Shown here piece by piece: positions 1 through 8,617 of a DNA stretch of 53,970 nt (positions are counted from its first letter, which is position 1; the number at the start of each line of letters is the position of its first letter). Made by a program: the position numbers and the translations under genes. A model generated the notes under the pieces. It worked only from the letters and a program-made list of their open reading frames with translations, ran no database searches and had not been told where the DNA came from. Source of the DNA: Palleronia sediminis (lineage in GTDB: Bacteria > Pseudomonadota > Alphaproteobacteria > Rhodobacterales > Rhodobacteraceae); NCBI RefSeq assembly GCF_004358695.1, contig NZ_SNAA01000020.1, positions 1 to 53,970 on the forward strand. The letters are read 5' to 3'.

Positions 1-53
1 AAAGGGGAAAGCTTGGCCATCTGCTCGTCGCTCAGCCAGTAGAGGTCGTCCAT
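1..53 (-). CDS. IS5-family transposase, N-terminal fragment (partial)
   Basis: Seventeen codons are visible, beginning MDDLYWLSDEQMAKLSP and running off the window edge. The LYWLSDEQM opening is characteristic of IS5-family transposases common in Rhodobacterales, whose DDE catalytic domain would follow. The protein would bind the terminal repeats and move the element by cut and paste. The right end of the window carries a matching transposase C-terminus in the same orientation, but the two halves do not join into a full-length protein. Confidence 0.75.
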   Translation of the reverse strand, partial: MDDLYWLSDEQMAKLSP

Positions 54-103
54 GTCACCGCTCCGTTTTTCGGGCCGTGAATCACGCCGAACAGCAACAA
101 TCA

Positions 104-120
104 ATGCATCCTGACCCTAG
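104..120 (-). repeat. terminal inverted repeat of left IS5-family copy
   Basis: The bases ATGCATCCTGACCCTAG form the outer end of the left IS. They match, inverted, CTTAGGGTCAGGATTC at 53848-53863 over a shared 12-base core. A TA next to the CCC/GGG on both elements could be part of a short target duplication, but the other ends are not visible. Confidence 0.7.
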
Positions 121-259
121 CCGTGCTCGTACATCTCGTATACGGTCGCCTATCGTAAGGCAGGGGATGCCCGCAGGGGTTCCGCCGCATTGCGAAGTTT
201 GGCGCCCCGTGGGTTCCCGAATCCGAATATCGCCAGCCATGGAACCCCGGCGAGCCCCC

Positions 260-466
260 CTACCCCTCCGGCGGGCGCCAATCGAGGAAGAACTGGTAGA
301 ACAGTACGGCGGCGGCGGCTGCGAAGAGGAGGGCGAAGCCGGGGTTGCCGGCGGTGAGTTCGAGGGCGGCCCAGCCGGCGGTGACGGCGGTGGCGGCGAT
401 GCGGCGCCAGAGGGGGCGGAACATCGGGACGCGGACGTCGAAAAAGCCCCGGCGTTCAGGCGGCAT
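260..466 (-). CDS. small membrane protein, DUF3329-like
   Basis: A 68-residue protein with a basic N-terminus followed by FRPLWRRIAATAV and two hydrophobic segments, ending in an aromatic FYQFFLDW tail. This layout (PLWRR, then GWA.ELTAGNPGFALLF) resembles the short DUF3329 proteins frequent in Rhodobacterales, whose function is unknown. Starts at 493 or 424 are also possible because no clear ribosome binding site decides; the start at 466 keeps the whole conserved part. It lies downstream of iolB in the same direction, separated by about 140 bases, and is probably not part of the inositol operon. Confidence 0.5.
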   Translation of the reverse strand: MPPERRGFFDVRVPMFRPLWRRIAATAVTAGWAALELTAGNPGFALLFAAAAAVLFYQFFLDWRPPEG

Positions 467-609
467 CGACGTGGTCCCGTCGCGCAAGGTCATGGCGCAG
501 GCGGCAACGCCCCGCGCTTTCGGGGCGGGCGGTCGCGTCGTTGTTCCGGGCCCGGTTCATGCGGCAAGCATAGCGGGGCGCGCGGCGAAAGGAAAAGCCC
601 CGGCCCATC

Positions 610-1416
610 TCAGCCGTCGCGCTCCATGATCCACTCGACCTCGGGGGCGGCAACAAAGCGCCATTTGCGCAGCGGTCCGGCCATGACGTTGAGGTAATAC
701 ATTTCGAACCCGTAGGGCGCGCCGCAGGGATGGTGGCCGCGGGGCACGCAGACCACGTCGCCGTCATGCACGGCCATCGTCTCGTCCAGCGTGCCGTCAT
801 CGGTATAGACGCGCTGCACGCCAAAGCCCGTGGCGGGGTCGAGACGGTGGTAATAGGTTTCCTCGAGATAGGTGATTCGGGGGAAATCGTCCTCGTCGTG
901 GCGGTGGCTGGGGTAGGAGGACCAGTGCCCGGCGGGGGTGAACACCTCGGTCACGAGAAGGCTGTCGGCGTAATCCTCGGCCTCCATCGCGATATTGTTG
1001 ATATGGCGCGTGTTCGTGCCGCGGCCGCGCTCGGTGAGGGTTATGCCCTCGGGGCCGATCCGTCGCGCGGGATGGCCGCCGCGGCCGGGCGCCGTGCAGA
1101 GCGCGATGGTGCAGTCGGTCGTGGCCTCGGCGCGCCAGTCGCTGCCATCGGGCAGATAGAGGCAATGCGGCGGCGTTTTTTCGAAGACGTTCATCCGCTC
1201 GCCCAGCTCGCCCCAGTCGCGGCCCGCGCCCTCGAAGCGCGCGCGGCCCTCGACCATGACGACGATCGCCTCGCGGTCGCCGAGCGCACCGGCGGCGGTC
1301 TCGCCCGCGCGCAGGCGGTAGAGCGCAAAGCCCACGTAGCGCCATCCGGCGATGGCGGGGGTGATGTCATGCACCTTGCCATGGGTGCCGAAGGGGCGGT
1401 GCAGAAGATCGGGCAT
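610..1416 (-). CDS. iolB: 5-deoxy-glucuronate isomerase
   Basis: The 268-residue protein matches IolB in length and sequence. It has the cupin-type metal region SYPSHRHDEDD near residue 168, then LEETYYHR. IolB converts 5-deoxy-D-glucuronate to 2-deoxy-5-keto-D-gluconate in cytosolic myo-inositol catabolism. The start at 1416 is preceded on the minus strand by AAGGAG. It is the last gene of the leftward iolG-C-D-E-B unit, 24 bases after iolE. IolC acts on its product. Confidence 0.93.
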   Translation of the reverse strand: MPDLLHRPFGTHGKVHDITPAIAGWRYVGFALYRLRAGETAAGALGDREAIVVMVEGRARFEGAGRDWGELGERMNVFEKTPPHCLYLPDGSDWRAEATTDCTIALCTAPGRGGHPARRIGPEGITLTERGRGTNTRHINNIAMEAEDYADSLLVTEVFTPAGHWSSYPSHRHDEDDFPRITYLEETYYHRLDPATGFGVQRVYTDDGTLDETMAVHDGDVVCVPRGHHPCGAPYGFEMYYLNVMAGPLRKWRFVAAPEVEWIMERDG

Positions 1417-1440
1417 CGGTTGCTCCTTGGGGTCGGGGGC

Positions 1441-2340
1441 TCAGGCCGGGGCGAGGTCCAGCCCCGCCTCGCGGCAGATGCGGGCGATATGGTCGTGGCC
1501 CATGCGCGAATAGGTCTCGGGGTCGGCGCGGGCGGGGTCCTGTTCGGCCTCGATGACGATCCAGCCGTCATAGCCCATCGCGGCGAGCCTTTGGGCCACG
1601 GGGGCGAAATCGATGCAGCCGTCGCCCGGCACGGTAAAGACCCCGGCGGCGACCGCGTCGAGAAAGCTCATGCCCTCGGCGCGGGCGCGATCCATCACGT
1701 CGCGGCGCACATCCTTGACGTGGACATGGTTCACCCGGTGGCCCCACCGGTCCAGCACCGCCAGCGGGTCGGCCCCGGCGAACAGCAGGTGCCCGGTGTC
1801 GAAAAGCAGGTGAACCTCGTCCGAGCTGCCCTCCATCAGCCAGTCGATATCCTCGGCATCCTCGATCATCGAGCCCATGTGGTGATGGTAGGACAGCGCC
1901 ATCCCCTGCCCCGCCGTCCAGCGCGCCACCTCGGACAGGCGGGCGGCATAATCCGTCACCTCGTCGCGGGTGAGCTTGGGGCGGCGGGCGACCGGAACGG
2001 AGGGGTCGCCCTGCACCGTGTTGGAGCATTCGGCATAGACGATGCACGGCGCGCCGAGGGCCACGAACTGCGCGACCTGGTCGCGGATCGCGGCGATCTC
2101 GGCCTGCGGATCGCGCGCCATCAGGTTGCCCGAGCACCAGCCCCCGCAAAGCGCGAGTCCGTGCGCGTCGAGATAGGCGCGCAGCCCCTCGGTGTCGGCG
2201 GGCATGCGGCGTCCGCGCTCGATCCCGGCAAAGCCGATGGCGGCCGAATCGCGCAGCGCCTGTTCCATGGTAAAGGCGGCGGTCATGTCCGGCAGGTCGT
2301 CGTTCTGCCAGGCGATGGGAGAGATACCGAGTCGCACCAT
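1441..2340 (-). CDS. iolE: inosose dehydratase
   Basis: The 299-residue protein has the xylose-isomerase-like TIM barrel of IolE. It begins MVRLGISPIAWQNDDLP and has YHHHMGSMI, LLFDTGHLLFAG and HVHVKD metal/active-site segments. It dehydrates scyllo-inosose to 3D-trihydroxycyclohexane-1,2-dione, the IolD substrate. I chose the ATG at 2340 rather than the in-frame one 27 bases upstream because family members start at this point and the spacing to the iolD stop is four bases, suggesting translational coupling. Confidence 0.93.
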   Translation of the reverse strand: MVRLGISPIAWQNDDLPDMTAAFTMEQALRDSAAIGFAGIERGRRMPADTEGLRAYLDAHGLALCGGWCSGNLMARDPQAEIAAIRDQVAQFVALGAPCIVYAECSNTVQGDPSVPVARRPKLTRDEVTDYAARLSEVARWTAGQGMALSYHHHMGSMIEDAEDIDWLMEGSSDEVHLLFDTGHLLFAGADPLAVLDRWGHRVNHVHVKDVRRDVMDRARAEGMSFLDAVAAGVFTVPGDGCIDFAPVAQRLAAMGYDGWIVIEAEQDPARADPETYSRMGHDHIARICREAGLDLAPA

Positions 2341-2344
2341 CGGG

Positions 2345-4168
2345 TCAGATCCTCTTTCGGGCGGCAAGGCCGCGTTCGTATTCCGCGCGGGCCGCGCGTA
2401 CCTCGGCCCGCGTCGAGACCTCGGGCACGCCGACGTCCCACCATGCCCCGCCCGCGCCGGTGCCCGGATGGGGGTCGGTCTCGATCACGATGACGCTGGG
2501 CACGTCGCGGTCGCGGGCGGCGGCGATGGCGTCCTCGAGTTCGGCGATGCTGCCGGCCTTTTCGGCCGCCGCGCCCATGGCGGCGGCGTGGGCCGCGAAA
2601 TCAATCTCGGGCTGCGCGGCGACCTCGGCATCGGCGTAGAGGTTGTTGAACGGCGCGCCGCCGGTGCCCTTCTGAAGCCGGTTGATGCAGCCGAAGCCAC
2701 GATTGTCGGTCAGGATCACGGTAAAGGGCACGCGCCGCATGACGGCGGTGGCCAATTCCGAGTTCGCCATCATGTAGCTGCCATCCCCCGCGAAACAGAC
2801 CACATGCGCCTCGGGGCGGGCGAGCTTAAGCCCCATTGCGCCCGCGATCTCGTAGCCCATGCAGGAAAACCCGTATTCCATGTGATAGCCGCCTCGCGCG
2901 CCGCGCCAGAGCGTGTGGAGCGCGCCGGGCATCGTGCCCGCGGCGCCCATGACCACGGTATCGGGCCCCGACTGGCGGTGCACGGCGCCGATCACCTGCG
3001 CGTCGGTCGGAAGCCCCGCGCCATTGGGCGCGGCCATCACCGCGTCGGCGGCCGAGATCCAGTCGTCGCGGCGCGTGCCGATGCGGGGCGCGGCGCGCCA
3101 GTCGCCCAGACCCTCGCCGATGCGGCGCAGGCTGTCGCGCGCGCAGCCCTGCACGGGCATCGCGCCGTGTTTCATGGCGTCATAGGCCGCGACGTTCAGC
3201 GACAAAAGCCGCCGCGCGGGGTCGCGGAACAGCGCCCACGATCCGGTGGTGAAATCCTGGAACCGCGTTCCCACCCCGATCACGAGATCGGCGTCGGCGG
3301 CCAGCGCATTGGCCGCGTCGGTGCCGGTCACGCCCAGCGCGCCCATGTTCATCGGGTGATCCGAGGCCAGGGCCGACTTGCCCGCCTGCGTCTCGAGCAC
3401 GGGGATCTCGTGCGCCTCGGCGAACCGGGCCAGCGCATCCTCGGCACCGGCGTAGATCGTGCCGCCCCCGGCGACGATCACCGGGCGCTCGGCCGCGCGG
3501 ATCGCGTCGATGGCGGCCGCGATCTCGGCGGGGTCGGCCTGGGGGCGGCGCTGCGGCCAGCGGCGCGGGGCAAAGAACGCCTCGGGCCAGTCATGCGCCT
3601 CGGCCTGCACGTCCTGGCAGAAGGACAGCGTGACCGGCCCGCAATCGGCCGGGTCGGTCAGCACGCGCATCGCGCGCGGCAGCGCCGTCAGCAGGTGCTC
3701 GGGGCGCATGATCCGGTCGAAATAGCGCGAGACCGGGCGGAAGCAGTCATTGGCCGACACGGTGCCGTCGCCGAAATCCTCGATCTGTTGCAGCACCGGG
3801 TCGGGGCCGCGATTGGCAAAGACATCGCCGGGGATCAGCAGCAGCGGCAGGCGGTTCACATGCGCGAGCGCCGCCGCCGTCACGAGGTTCAGCGCCCCCG
3901 GCCCGATCGAGGTCGTCACCGCCATGGCACGCCGCCGCGCATGGGCCTTGGCAAAGGCGATGGCGGTATGGGCCATGGTCTGCTCGTTCTGGCCGCGCCA
4001 TGTCGGCAGGTCGTCGCGATGGGCATGCAGCGCCTCGCCCAGGCCCGCGACATTGCCATGCCCGAAGATCGCCCAGACCCCTTCGAGGAACCGCTCTCCG
4101 GTGTCGGTCTGCTGCGCGGCCAGCCATTTCACCATGGCCTGCGCCGCCGTAAGCCTGATCGTGGTCAT
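2345..4168 (-). CDS. iolD: 3D-(3,5/4)-trihydroxycyclohexane-1,2-dione acylhydrolase
   Basis: A 607-residue thiamine-diphosphate enzyme of the acetolactate-synthase superfamily, the usual IolD length. It starts MTTIRLTAAQAMVKWLA and has FGHGNVAGLGEAL near the N-terminus and the ThDP/Mg motif GDGSYMMANSELATAV in the C-terminal third. It opens the cyclic dione to 5-deoxy-glucuronate, which IolB isomerises. The start codon overlaps the iolC stop (ATGA at 4165-4168), so translation is coupled. The reading frame stays open upstream, but that part overlaps iolC and is a shadow. Confidence 0.93.
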   Translation of the reverse strand: MTTIRLTAAQAMVKWLAAQQTDTGERFLEGVWAIFGHGNVAGLGEALHAHRDDLPTWRGQNEQTMAHTAIAFAKAHARRRAMAVTTSIGPGALNLVTAAALAHVNRLPLLLIPGDVFANRGPDPVLQQIEDFGDGTVSANDCFRPVSRYFDRIMRPEHLLTALPRAMRVLTDPADCGPVTLSFCQDVQAEAHDWPEAFFAPRRWPQRRPQADPAEIAAAIDAIRAAERPVIVAGGGTIYAGAEDALARFAEAHEIPVLETQAGKSALASDHPMNMGALGVTGTDAANALAADADLVIGVGTRFQDFTTGSWALFRDPARRLLSLNVAAYDAMKHGAMPVQGCARDSLRRIGEGLGDWRAAPRIGTRRDDWISAADAVMAAPNGAGLPTDAQVIGAVHRQSGPDTVVMGAAGTMPGALHTLWRGARGGYHMEYGFSCMGYEIAGAMGLKLARPEAHVVCFAGDGSYMMANSELATAVMRRVPFTVILTDNRGFGCINRLQKGTGGAPFNNLYADAEVAAQPEIDFAAHAAAMGAAAEKAGSIAELEDAIAAARDRDVPSVIVIETDPHPGTGAGGAWWDVGVPEVSTRAEVRAARAEYERGLAARKRI

Positions 4169-6090
4169 TCCCGCCCCTTTCTCGCCTGCGTCCAGATATC
4201 GCAAAGCCGCGCGTAATTCGCGGCCATGGTGTCGATCGCCGCGCCGTCGTCGATCCGCCCGGCGAACCAGTCGCGCGCCACCTGCCCGAAGATCGTGCGC
4301 CCGACGGCGAAACCCTTGACCAGCGGGAACCGCGCCGCCAGCGCAAAGCTCTCGGCCAGCGCGGCCTCGGGGGCGTCGAGCCCCAGCACGACGATGCCGC
4401 GGGTATGGGGGTCGTGCCGCTCGATCGCGTCGCAGGCCGCGGCCCAGGCGGCCTCGGTGGCAAAGGGTTCGAGCTTCCACCAGTCGGGATGGATGCCCGC
4501 GTCGTAGAACCGTTCGATCACGCGGGCGGTGGTGTCGTCCCCGACCGCGCCCACCTTGGAGGGGATGACCTCGAGCAGCATCTCGAGCCCATTGCGCCGG
4601 GCCGCGTGGAACAGCCGTCCCACCGTGGCGATCTGGTCGGCCCAGAGCGCCGCGTCATCGTCGGGATGGGCAAAGCACAGGCATTTGACGACGTGATCGC
4701 GCGGCCATTCCCCGAGCCCCCCGCAATCGGGGCCGAGCTGCGTCTCGAGCGCCAGCGGCCGCGAACCCGGAAGCTCGACCGGGCGCCCGGTCCAGAGCCC
4801 GCGCCCGGCCGCCGCGCGCAGCGCCGACCGGCCCAGCCGTTCGTCGCAGAGGATGCCGTGGCTGCCGCCGTCCCGCGCAGCCTGCCGCGTCGCCGCCTCG
4901 AGGCAGAGCAGCTTGAACCGGCCGATCCGCTCGGGGTCCGCGCCCTCCATCTCTTCCATCTGGGCGCGATGGTCGAAGGCGAAGACGCGCAGATCGTCCC
5001 ATCGCCCCTTGCGGGTGGTGGCCCAATGCACCTGTTCGAGCTCGGCATCGTGGCGCAGGTCGCGACGGACCACGCCGCGCCCGAGGAAAAGCTGCAATTC
5101 GGTCCAGCTCGGATAGGCGGGCGTGCAGCCATGGCGCGAGACCGCGAGCGCCCCGCAGGCATTGGCGTAGCTCAGCGCGGTGGTCCAGCCGGCCCCGTCG
5201 AGCCAGCCCTTGAGCAGCCCCGCCATGAACCCGTCGCCCGCACCCAGCACATTGAACACCTCGACGTCGCGCCCCGGCCCGGCCAGCCCCGCCTCGAGCG
5301 ACGCGGGGATCGGCCCGTCGAACGCCACCGCCCCCATCGGGCCGCGCTTGCACACCAGCACGGCGTCCGAGACCGCGCGCACCGCGGCCAGCGCCGCGCG
5401 CGTATCGGTGCTGCCCCCGGCGATGTGGAACTCCTCCTCGGTGCCCACGATCAGGTCGAAGCGGTGCAGATGCGCGGCAAGCCGCGCCGTCACCGCCGCG
5501 CTCTCGACGAAACGGCTGTCGCCCGCGCCGTGACCGGCAAGCCCCCAGAGATTGGGGCGATAGTCGATATCGAGCGCGATCCGCAGCCCCGCGTCGCGCG
5601 CGATCCCGATGGCGTGCAGCACGGCGGCCTCGACGCGGGGATGGCTGAGATGGGTGCCGGTGACGACGAGAGCGCGCGCCCGCGCGATCAGCGCGGGGTC
5701 GATATCCTTGGGGGTCAGCCCCATGTCGGCGCAGTTCTCGCGGTAGAAGATCAGCGGAAAGCTGTCATCGTCGCGGATGCCTAGCAACACCAGCGCCGTC
5801 AGACGGTCGGGATCGGTCTTGAGGCCCGAGACCTCGACCCCCTCGCGGATCAGCTCTTCGCGGATGAAGCGGCCCATATGCTCGTCGCCCACCGCCGAGA
5901 TCAGCGCCGCGCGCAGGCCCAGCCGCGCCGCGCCGCAGGCGATGTTGGTCGGGCTGCCGCCGATATACTTGGCGAAACCGCGCATGTCCTCGAGCCGCCC
6001 GCCGACCTGCGCCCCGTAGAGGTCGACGCTGGCCCGCCCGATGGTGACGATATCGAGCGGGCCCGCCTCGGGCGATGCGCCCTCAGACAT
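4165..6090 (-). CDS. iolC: 5-dehydro-2-deoxygluconokinase fused to DUF2090 (aldolase-like) domain
   Basis: A 641-residue two-domain protein. Residues 1-335 are a PfkB sugar kinase: GGSPTNIACGAARLG at 44-58 and the catalytic GAGDGFMAG at 283-291. Residues about 345-641 form a DUF2090 domain with a TIM-barrel aldolase look. The kinase phosphorylates 2-deoxy-5-keto-gluconate. DUF2090 fusions are commonly annotated as also carrying the following aldolase step (IolJ role), which fits the absence of a separate iolJ here, although catalysis by this domain is inferred. The ATG at 6090 overlaps the iolG stop by eight bases (ATGTCTGA). Confidence 0.9.
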   Translation of the reverse strand: MSEGASPEAGPLDIVTIGRASVDLYGAQVGGRLEDMRGFAKYIGGSPTNIACGAARLGLRAALISAVGDEHMGRFIREELIREGVEVSGLKTDPDRLTALVLLGIRDDDSFPLIFYRENCADMGLTPKDIDPALIARARALVVTGTHLSHPRVEAAVLHAIGIARDAGLRIALDIDYRPNLWGLAGHGAGDSRFVESAAVTARLAAHLHRFDLIVGTEEEFHIAGGSTDTRAALAAVRAVSDAVLVCKRGPMGAVAFDGPIPASLEAGLAGPGRDVEVFNVLGAGDGFMAGLLKGWLDGAGWTTALSYANACGALAVSRHGCTPAYPSWTELQLFLGRGVVRRDLRHDAELEQVHWATTRKGRWDDLRVFAFDHRAQMEEMEGADPERIGRFKLLCLEAATRQAARDGGSHGILCDERLGRSALRAAAGRGLWTGRPVELPGSRPLALETQLGPDCGGLGEWPRDHVVKCLCFAHPDDDAALWADQIATVGRLFHAARRNGLEMLLEVIPSKVGAVGDDTTARVIERFYDAGIHPDWWKLEPFATEAAWAAACDAIERHDPHTRGIVVLGLDAPEAALAESFALAARFPLVKGFAVGRTIFGQVARDWFAGRIDDGAAIDTMAANYARLCDIWTQARKGRE

Positions 6091-7078
6091 CGCCCAGCGC
6101 CACCGGCCGCCCCTCGGCCCGCGACCGCGCCGCGGCCTCGGCCATGGCGAGGGCGGCGACGCCGTCGGCCATGCCCACGGGCACCGTGCCCTCGCCCGAG
6201 GCCGCCGCGACGAAGGCGTCCCACTCGGCGGCAAAGGCGGGCATGTAGCGTTCGAGGAAGAAATAGGTGGGCTTGGCCCCGGTCACGCCCCGGTCGGTCG
6301 ATCTGCGCAGCGTCGTCTCGTGGATGTTGCCAAGCTCGAGCAGCCCCTTTTCGCCCAGCAGCTCGACCCGCTGGTCATAGCCGTAGGCGGCGCGGCGCGA
6401 GTTGCGGATCGTCGCGATCCGCCCGTCGGCCCAGGTCATGACGATGACGGCGGTGTCGATATCGCCCGCCTCGCCGATGGCCGGATCGACCAGCACCGAC
6501 CCGGTGGCCGAGACCGTTTCGGGCAGACCGCCCATCAGCCAGTGCGCCATGTCGAAATCATGGATCGTCATGTCGCGGAACAGCCCGCCCGACACCTTGA
6601 TATAGGCGATCGGCGGCGGCGCGGGATCGAAGGAGGTGATGGCCAGCATCTCGGCCCGTCCGACCTCGCCCGCATCGAGCGCGGCCTTGAGCGCGGCAAA
6701 GCTGGGGTCGAACCGGCGGTTGAAGCCCAGCATGACGGGCCGCCCGCTGGCCTCGGCATGGCGCGCGCAGGCCCGCGCCCGCTCCAGCGACAGGTCGACC
6801 GGCTTTTCGCAGAACACCGCCTTGCCGGCATCGACCGCGCGCTCGATCAGGTCGGCATGGGTGTCGGTCGAGGTCGCGATCAGCACCGCGTCGATGCCCG
6901 GATCGGCGAGGATCTCGTCGGTCCCGCGCATCTCGGCCCCGAACCGACCGGCCAGCGCCCCGGCGGCGTCGGCATTCACGTCGGCCACCGCGGCCAGGCG
7001 GCTGCCGGCATGGCCCGCGATGTTGACGGCATGGACCTGCCCGATCCGGCCGGCCCCCAGAAGTCCCGTGTTCAGCAT
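6083..7078 (-). CDS. iolG: inositol 2-dehydrogenase
   Basis: A 331-residue Gfo/Idh/MocA-family oxidoreductase. It shows the Rossmann motif GAGRIG at the N-terminus, CEKPVDL of the EKP motif, and RDMTIHDFDMAHW, which contains the catalytic Asp-x3-His pair. It oxidises myo-inositol to scyllo-inosose with NAD+, the first step of the pathway encoded by the following genes. It is the first gene of the leftward iol operon; about 200 bases separate it from puuD. No iolA, transporter or IolR regulator is present in the window. Confidence 0.92.
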   Translation of the reverse strand: MLNTGLLGAGRIGQVHAVNIAGHAGSRLAAVADVNADAAGALAGRFGAEMRGTDEILADPGIDAVLIATSTDTHADLIERAVDAGKAVFCEKPVDLSLERARACARHAEASGRPVMLGFNRRFDPSFAALKAALDAGEVGRAEMLAITSFDPAPPPIAYIKVSGGLFRDMTIHDFDMAHWLMGGLPETVSATGSVLVDPAIGEAGDIDTAVIVMTWADGRIATIRNSRRAAYGYDQRVELLGEKGLLELGNIHETTLRRSTDRGVTGAKPTYFFLERYMPAFAAEWDAFVAAASGEGTVPVGMADGVAALAMAEAAARSRAEGRPVALGDV

Positions 7079-7183
7079 GTCCCGCTTTCCCTCGTCTGCG
7101 TGGTCCGGGGGGGCGGCGGCACGGGGCGCCGGACGGGCGCTCCGACGGGCCGCGACGCCCCCGGTGCGCACTGGATAAAGGAT

Positions 7184-7197
7184 TGCACTGCTGTGCA
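7184..7197 (-). promoter_or_regulatory. candidate iol operator palindrome
   Basis: TGCAC-TGCT-GTGCA is a perfect 5+5 inverted repeat 106 bases upstream of iolG in the only sizeable gap before the operon. On the minus strand an AT-rich TTTATC follows within ten bases and could serve as a -10 box. The regulator is not in the window; a sugar-responsive repressor such as the RpiR-type IolR is the obvious candidate. This is a pattern observation only. Confidence 0.35.
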
Positions 7198-7283
7198 GAA
7201 CACCGAAAGCGGGCTCGCCCGAGATTTTCCCGCGGCGCGCGATCCGCGCCGGAACGGGGACCCGGCGCGCCCCCGCCGCCCGG

Positions 7284-8507
7284 TCAGGAGGCCGCGTTGT
7301 ACCAGGCGCGGATCGCGGCGCGGTCGTCCTCGGGCAGGTCGGTGATGTTGGCGGGCGGCATCGCGTGGGACACGCCCGATTGCAGGTAGATCTGCTGCGC
7401 CGCGCCCGCGATATCGGCGCGGGTCTCGAGATAGACCCCCTTGGGCGCCCAGCGGATGCCGTCCCAGACGGGCTCGCGCGCGTGGCACATCGAACAGCGC
7501 CCGACGACGATCTGCTCGACCTCGTCAAAGCCGGCGGCGGCGGCATAGATCTGCGCATGCGGGGACAGCTCGCGCGCCTGCGCCTCGGCGAAATCGCTGT
7601 CGCGAAGCGGCACGGTCGAAAGCCACGCGATGGCGAGAAACAGCACCACCGTCACCGCCCATGTCCATGTCGGGGCCTTCTGGCGGGTGTGCATGGTATT
7701 GAAGTAATGCCGGATCGACACCCCGATCAGGAACACCAGCGCCGCGATGATCCAGGCGTTGTCGGTGCCGAAAGCCAGCGGGTAGTGGTTCGACAGCATC
7801 AGGAACAGCACCGGCAGCGTCAGGTAGTTGTTGTGGGTCGAGCGCAGCTTGGCGATCTTGCCGTATTTGGGGTCGGGCTTGCGCCCGGCCTTGAGGTCGC
7901 CCACCACGATGCGCTGGTTGGGCATGATGACGAAGAACACGTTGGCGGTCATGATCGTGGCCGTCATGGCGCCCAGGTGCAAAAGCGCCGCGCGCCCCGT
8001 GAACACCTGGTTCAGCGCCCAGCTCGACACCACGATGCCCGCGAAAAGCACCAGCATGACGGCGGTGGGGTATTCCTTGAGCGGCGAGCGGCACAGAAGG
8101 TCGTAGCCGATCCAGCTGATGGCGATGAAGCCGGCCGAGACGAGGATCGCCTGCCAGATCGCCAGATCGGCCTTGGCGCGGTCCACGAGGTAAAGCTCGG
8201 CCCCCGCCCAGTAGACGATCATCAGCAGCGCGGCGCCCGACAGCCAGGTGGCGTAGCTTTCCCATTTGAACCAGACGAGATGCTGCGGCATCGCCTCGGG
8301 TGCGACGAGGTATTTCTGGATGTGGTAGAAGCCGCCGCCATGGACCTGCCATTCCTCGCCATCGGCGGCGCCCTTGATGTTGCGGTTGAGCCCGAGATCG
8401 AGCGCCACGAAATAGAAGGACGACCCGATCCAGGCGATGGCGGTGATGACATGCAGCCAGCGCACCGCGAAGGCGCCCCAATCCCACATGATGGCGAAAT
8501 CCTGCAT
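7284..8507 (-). CDS. puuD: urate hydroxylase PuuD with C-terminal cytochrome c domain
   Basis: A 407-residue membrane protein. The N-terminal 300 residues hold about eight hydrophobic segments, beginning MQDFAIMWDWGAFAVRWLH. A soluble tail carries a heme c motif CSMCH (C338, C341, H342), with M383 in AMPPANI as a plausible axial ligand. This is the layout of PuuD urate oxidases, which oxidise urate to 5-hydroxyisourate and pass electrons to the respiratory chain rather than making peroxide. It fits the guanine and 8-oxoguanine deaminases found 11-15 kb away, whose products feed towards urate. The start at 8507 begins at the conserved N-terminus. Confidence 0.9.
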   Translation of the reverse strand: MQDFAIMWDWGAFAVRWLHVITAIAWIGSSFYFVALDLGLNRNIKGAADGEEWQVHGGGFYHIQKYLVAPEAMPQHLVWFKWESYATWLSGAALLMIVYWAGAELYLVDRAKADLAIWQAILVSAGFIAISWIGYDLLCRSPLKEYPTAVMLVLFAGIVVSSWALNQVFTGRAALLHLGAMTATIMTANVFFVIMPNQRIVVGDLKAGRKPDPKYGKIAKLRSTHNNYLTLPVLFLMLSNHYPLAFGTDNAWIIAALVFLIGVSIRHYFNTMHTRQKAPTWTWAVTVVLFLAIAWLSTVPLRDSDFAEAQARELSPHAQIYAAAAGFDEVEQIVVGRCSMCHAREPVWDGIRWAPKGVYLETRADIAGAAQQIYLQSGVSHAMPPANITDLPEDDRAAIRAWYNAAS

Positions 8508-8617
8508 GGTCCGGCCCCCCTTGTTGCGACCCGCCCCGTGTATCGCGCGGGGCGCCCGCCGTGTATGGGGCAGCCCGCTCAGCACTATCAAATTATCCCG
8601 AAAGGTGGCGCGCGGGC

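Larger units (their letters stand above)
1..120 (-). mobile_element. IS5-family insertion sequence, 5' end only
   Basis: The window opens inside an insertion sequence read leftwards. It comprises the first codons of a transposase (1-53), about 50 bases of upstream DNA and a terminal inverted repeat at about 104-120. The repeat contains ATCCTGACCCTA, and the same 12 bases, inverted, mark the end of the second copy at the right edge of the window. Only this end is visible; the rest lies outside the window. Confidence 0.8.

Noticed and set aside
730-2493. Long open frame on the plus strand opposite iolB and iolE
   Set aside because: Composition is His/Gly/Arg-rich with no recognisable domain; it is a shadow of the GC-biased third positions of the iol genes.
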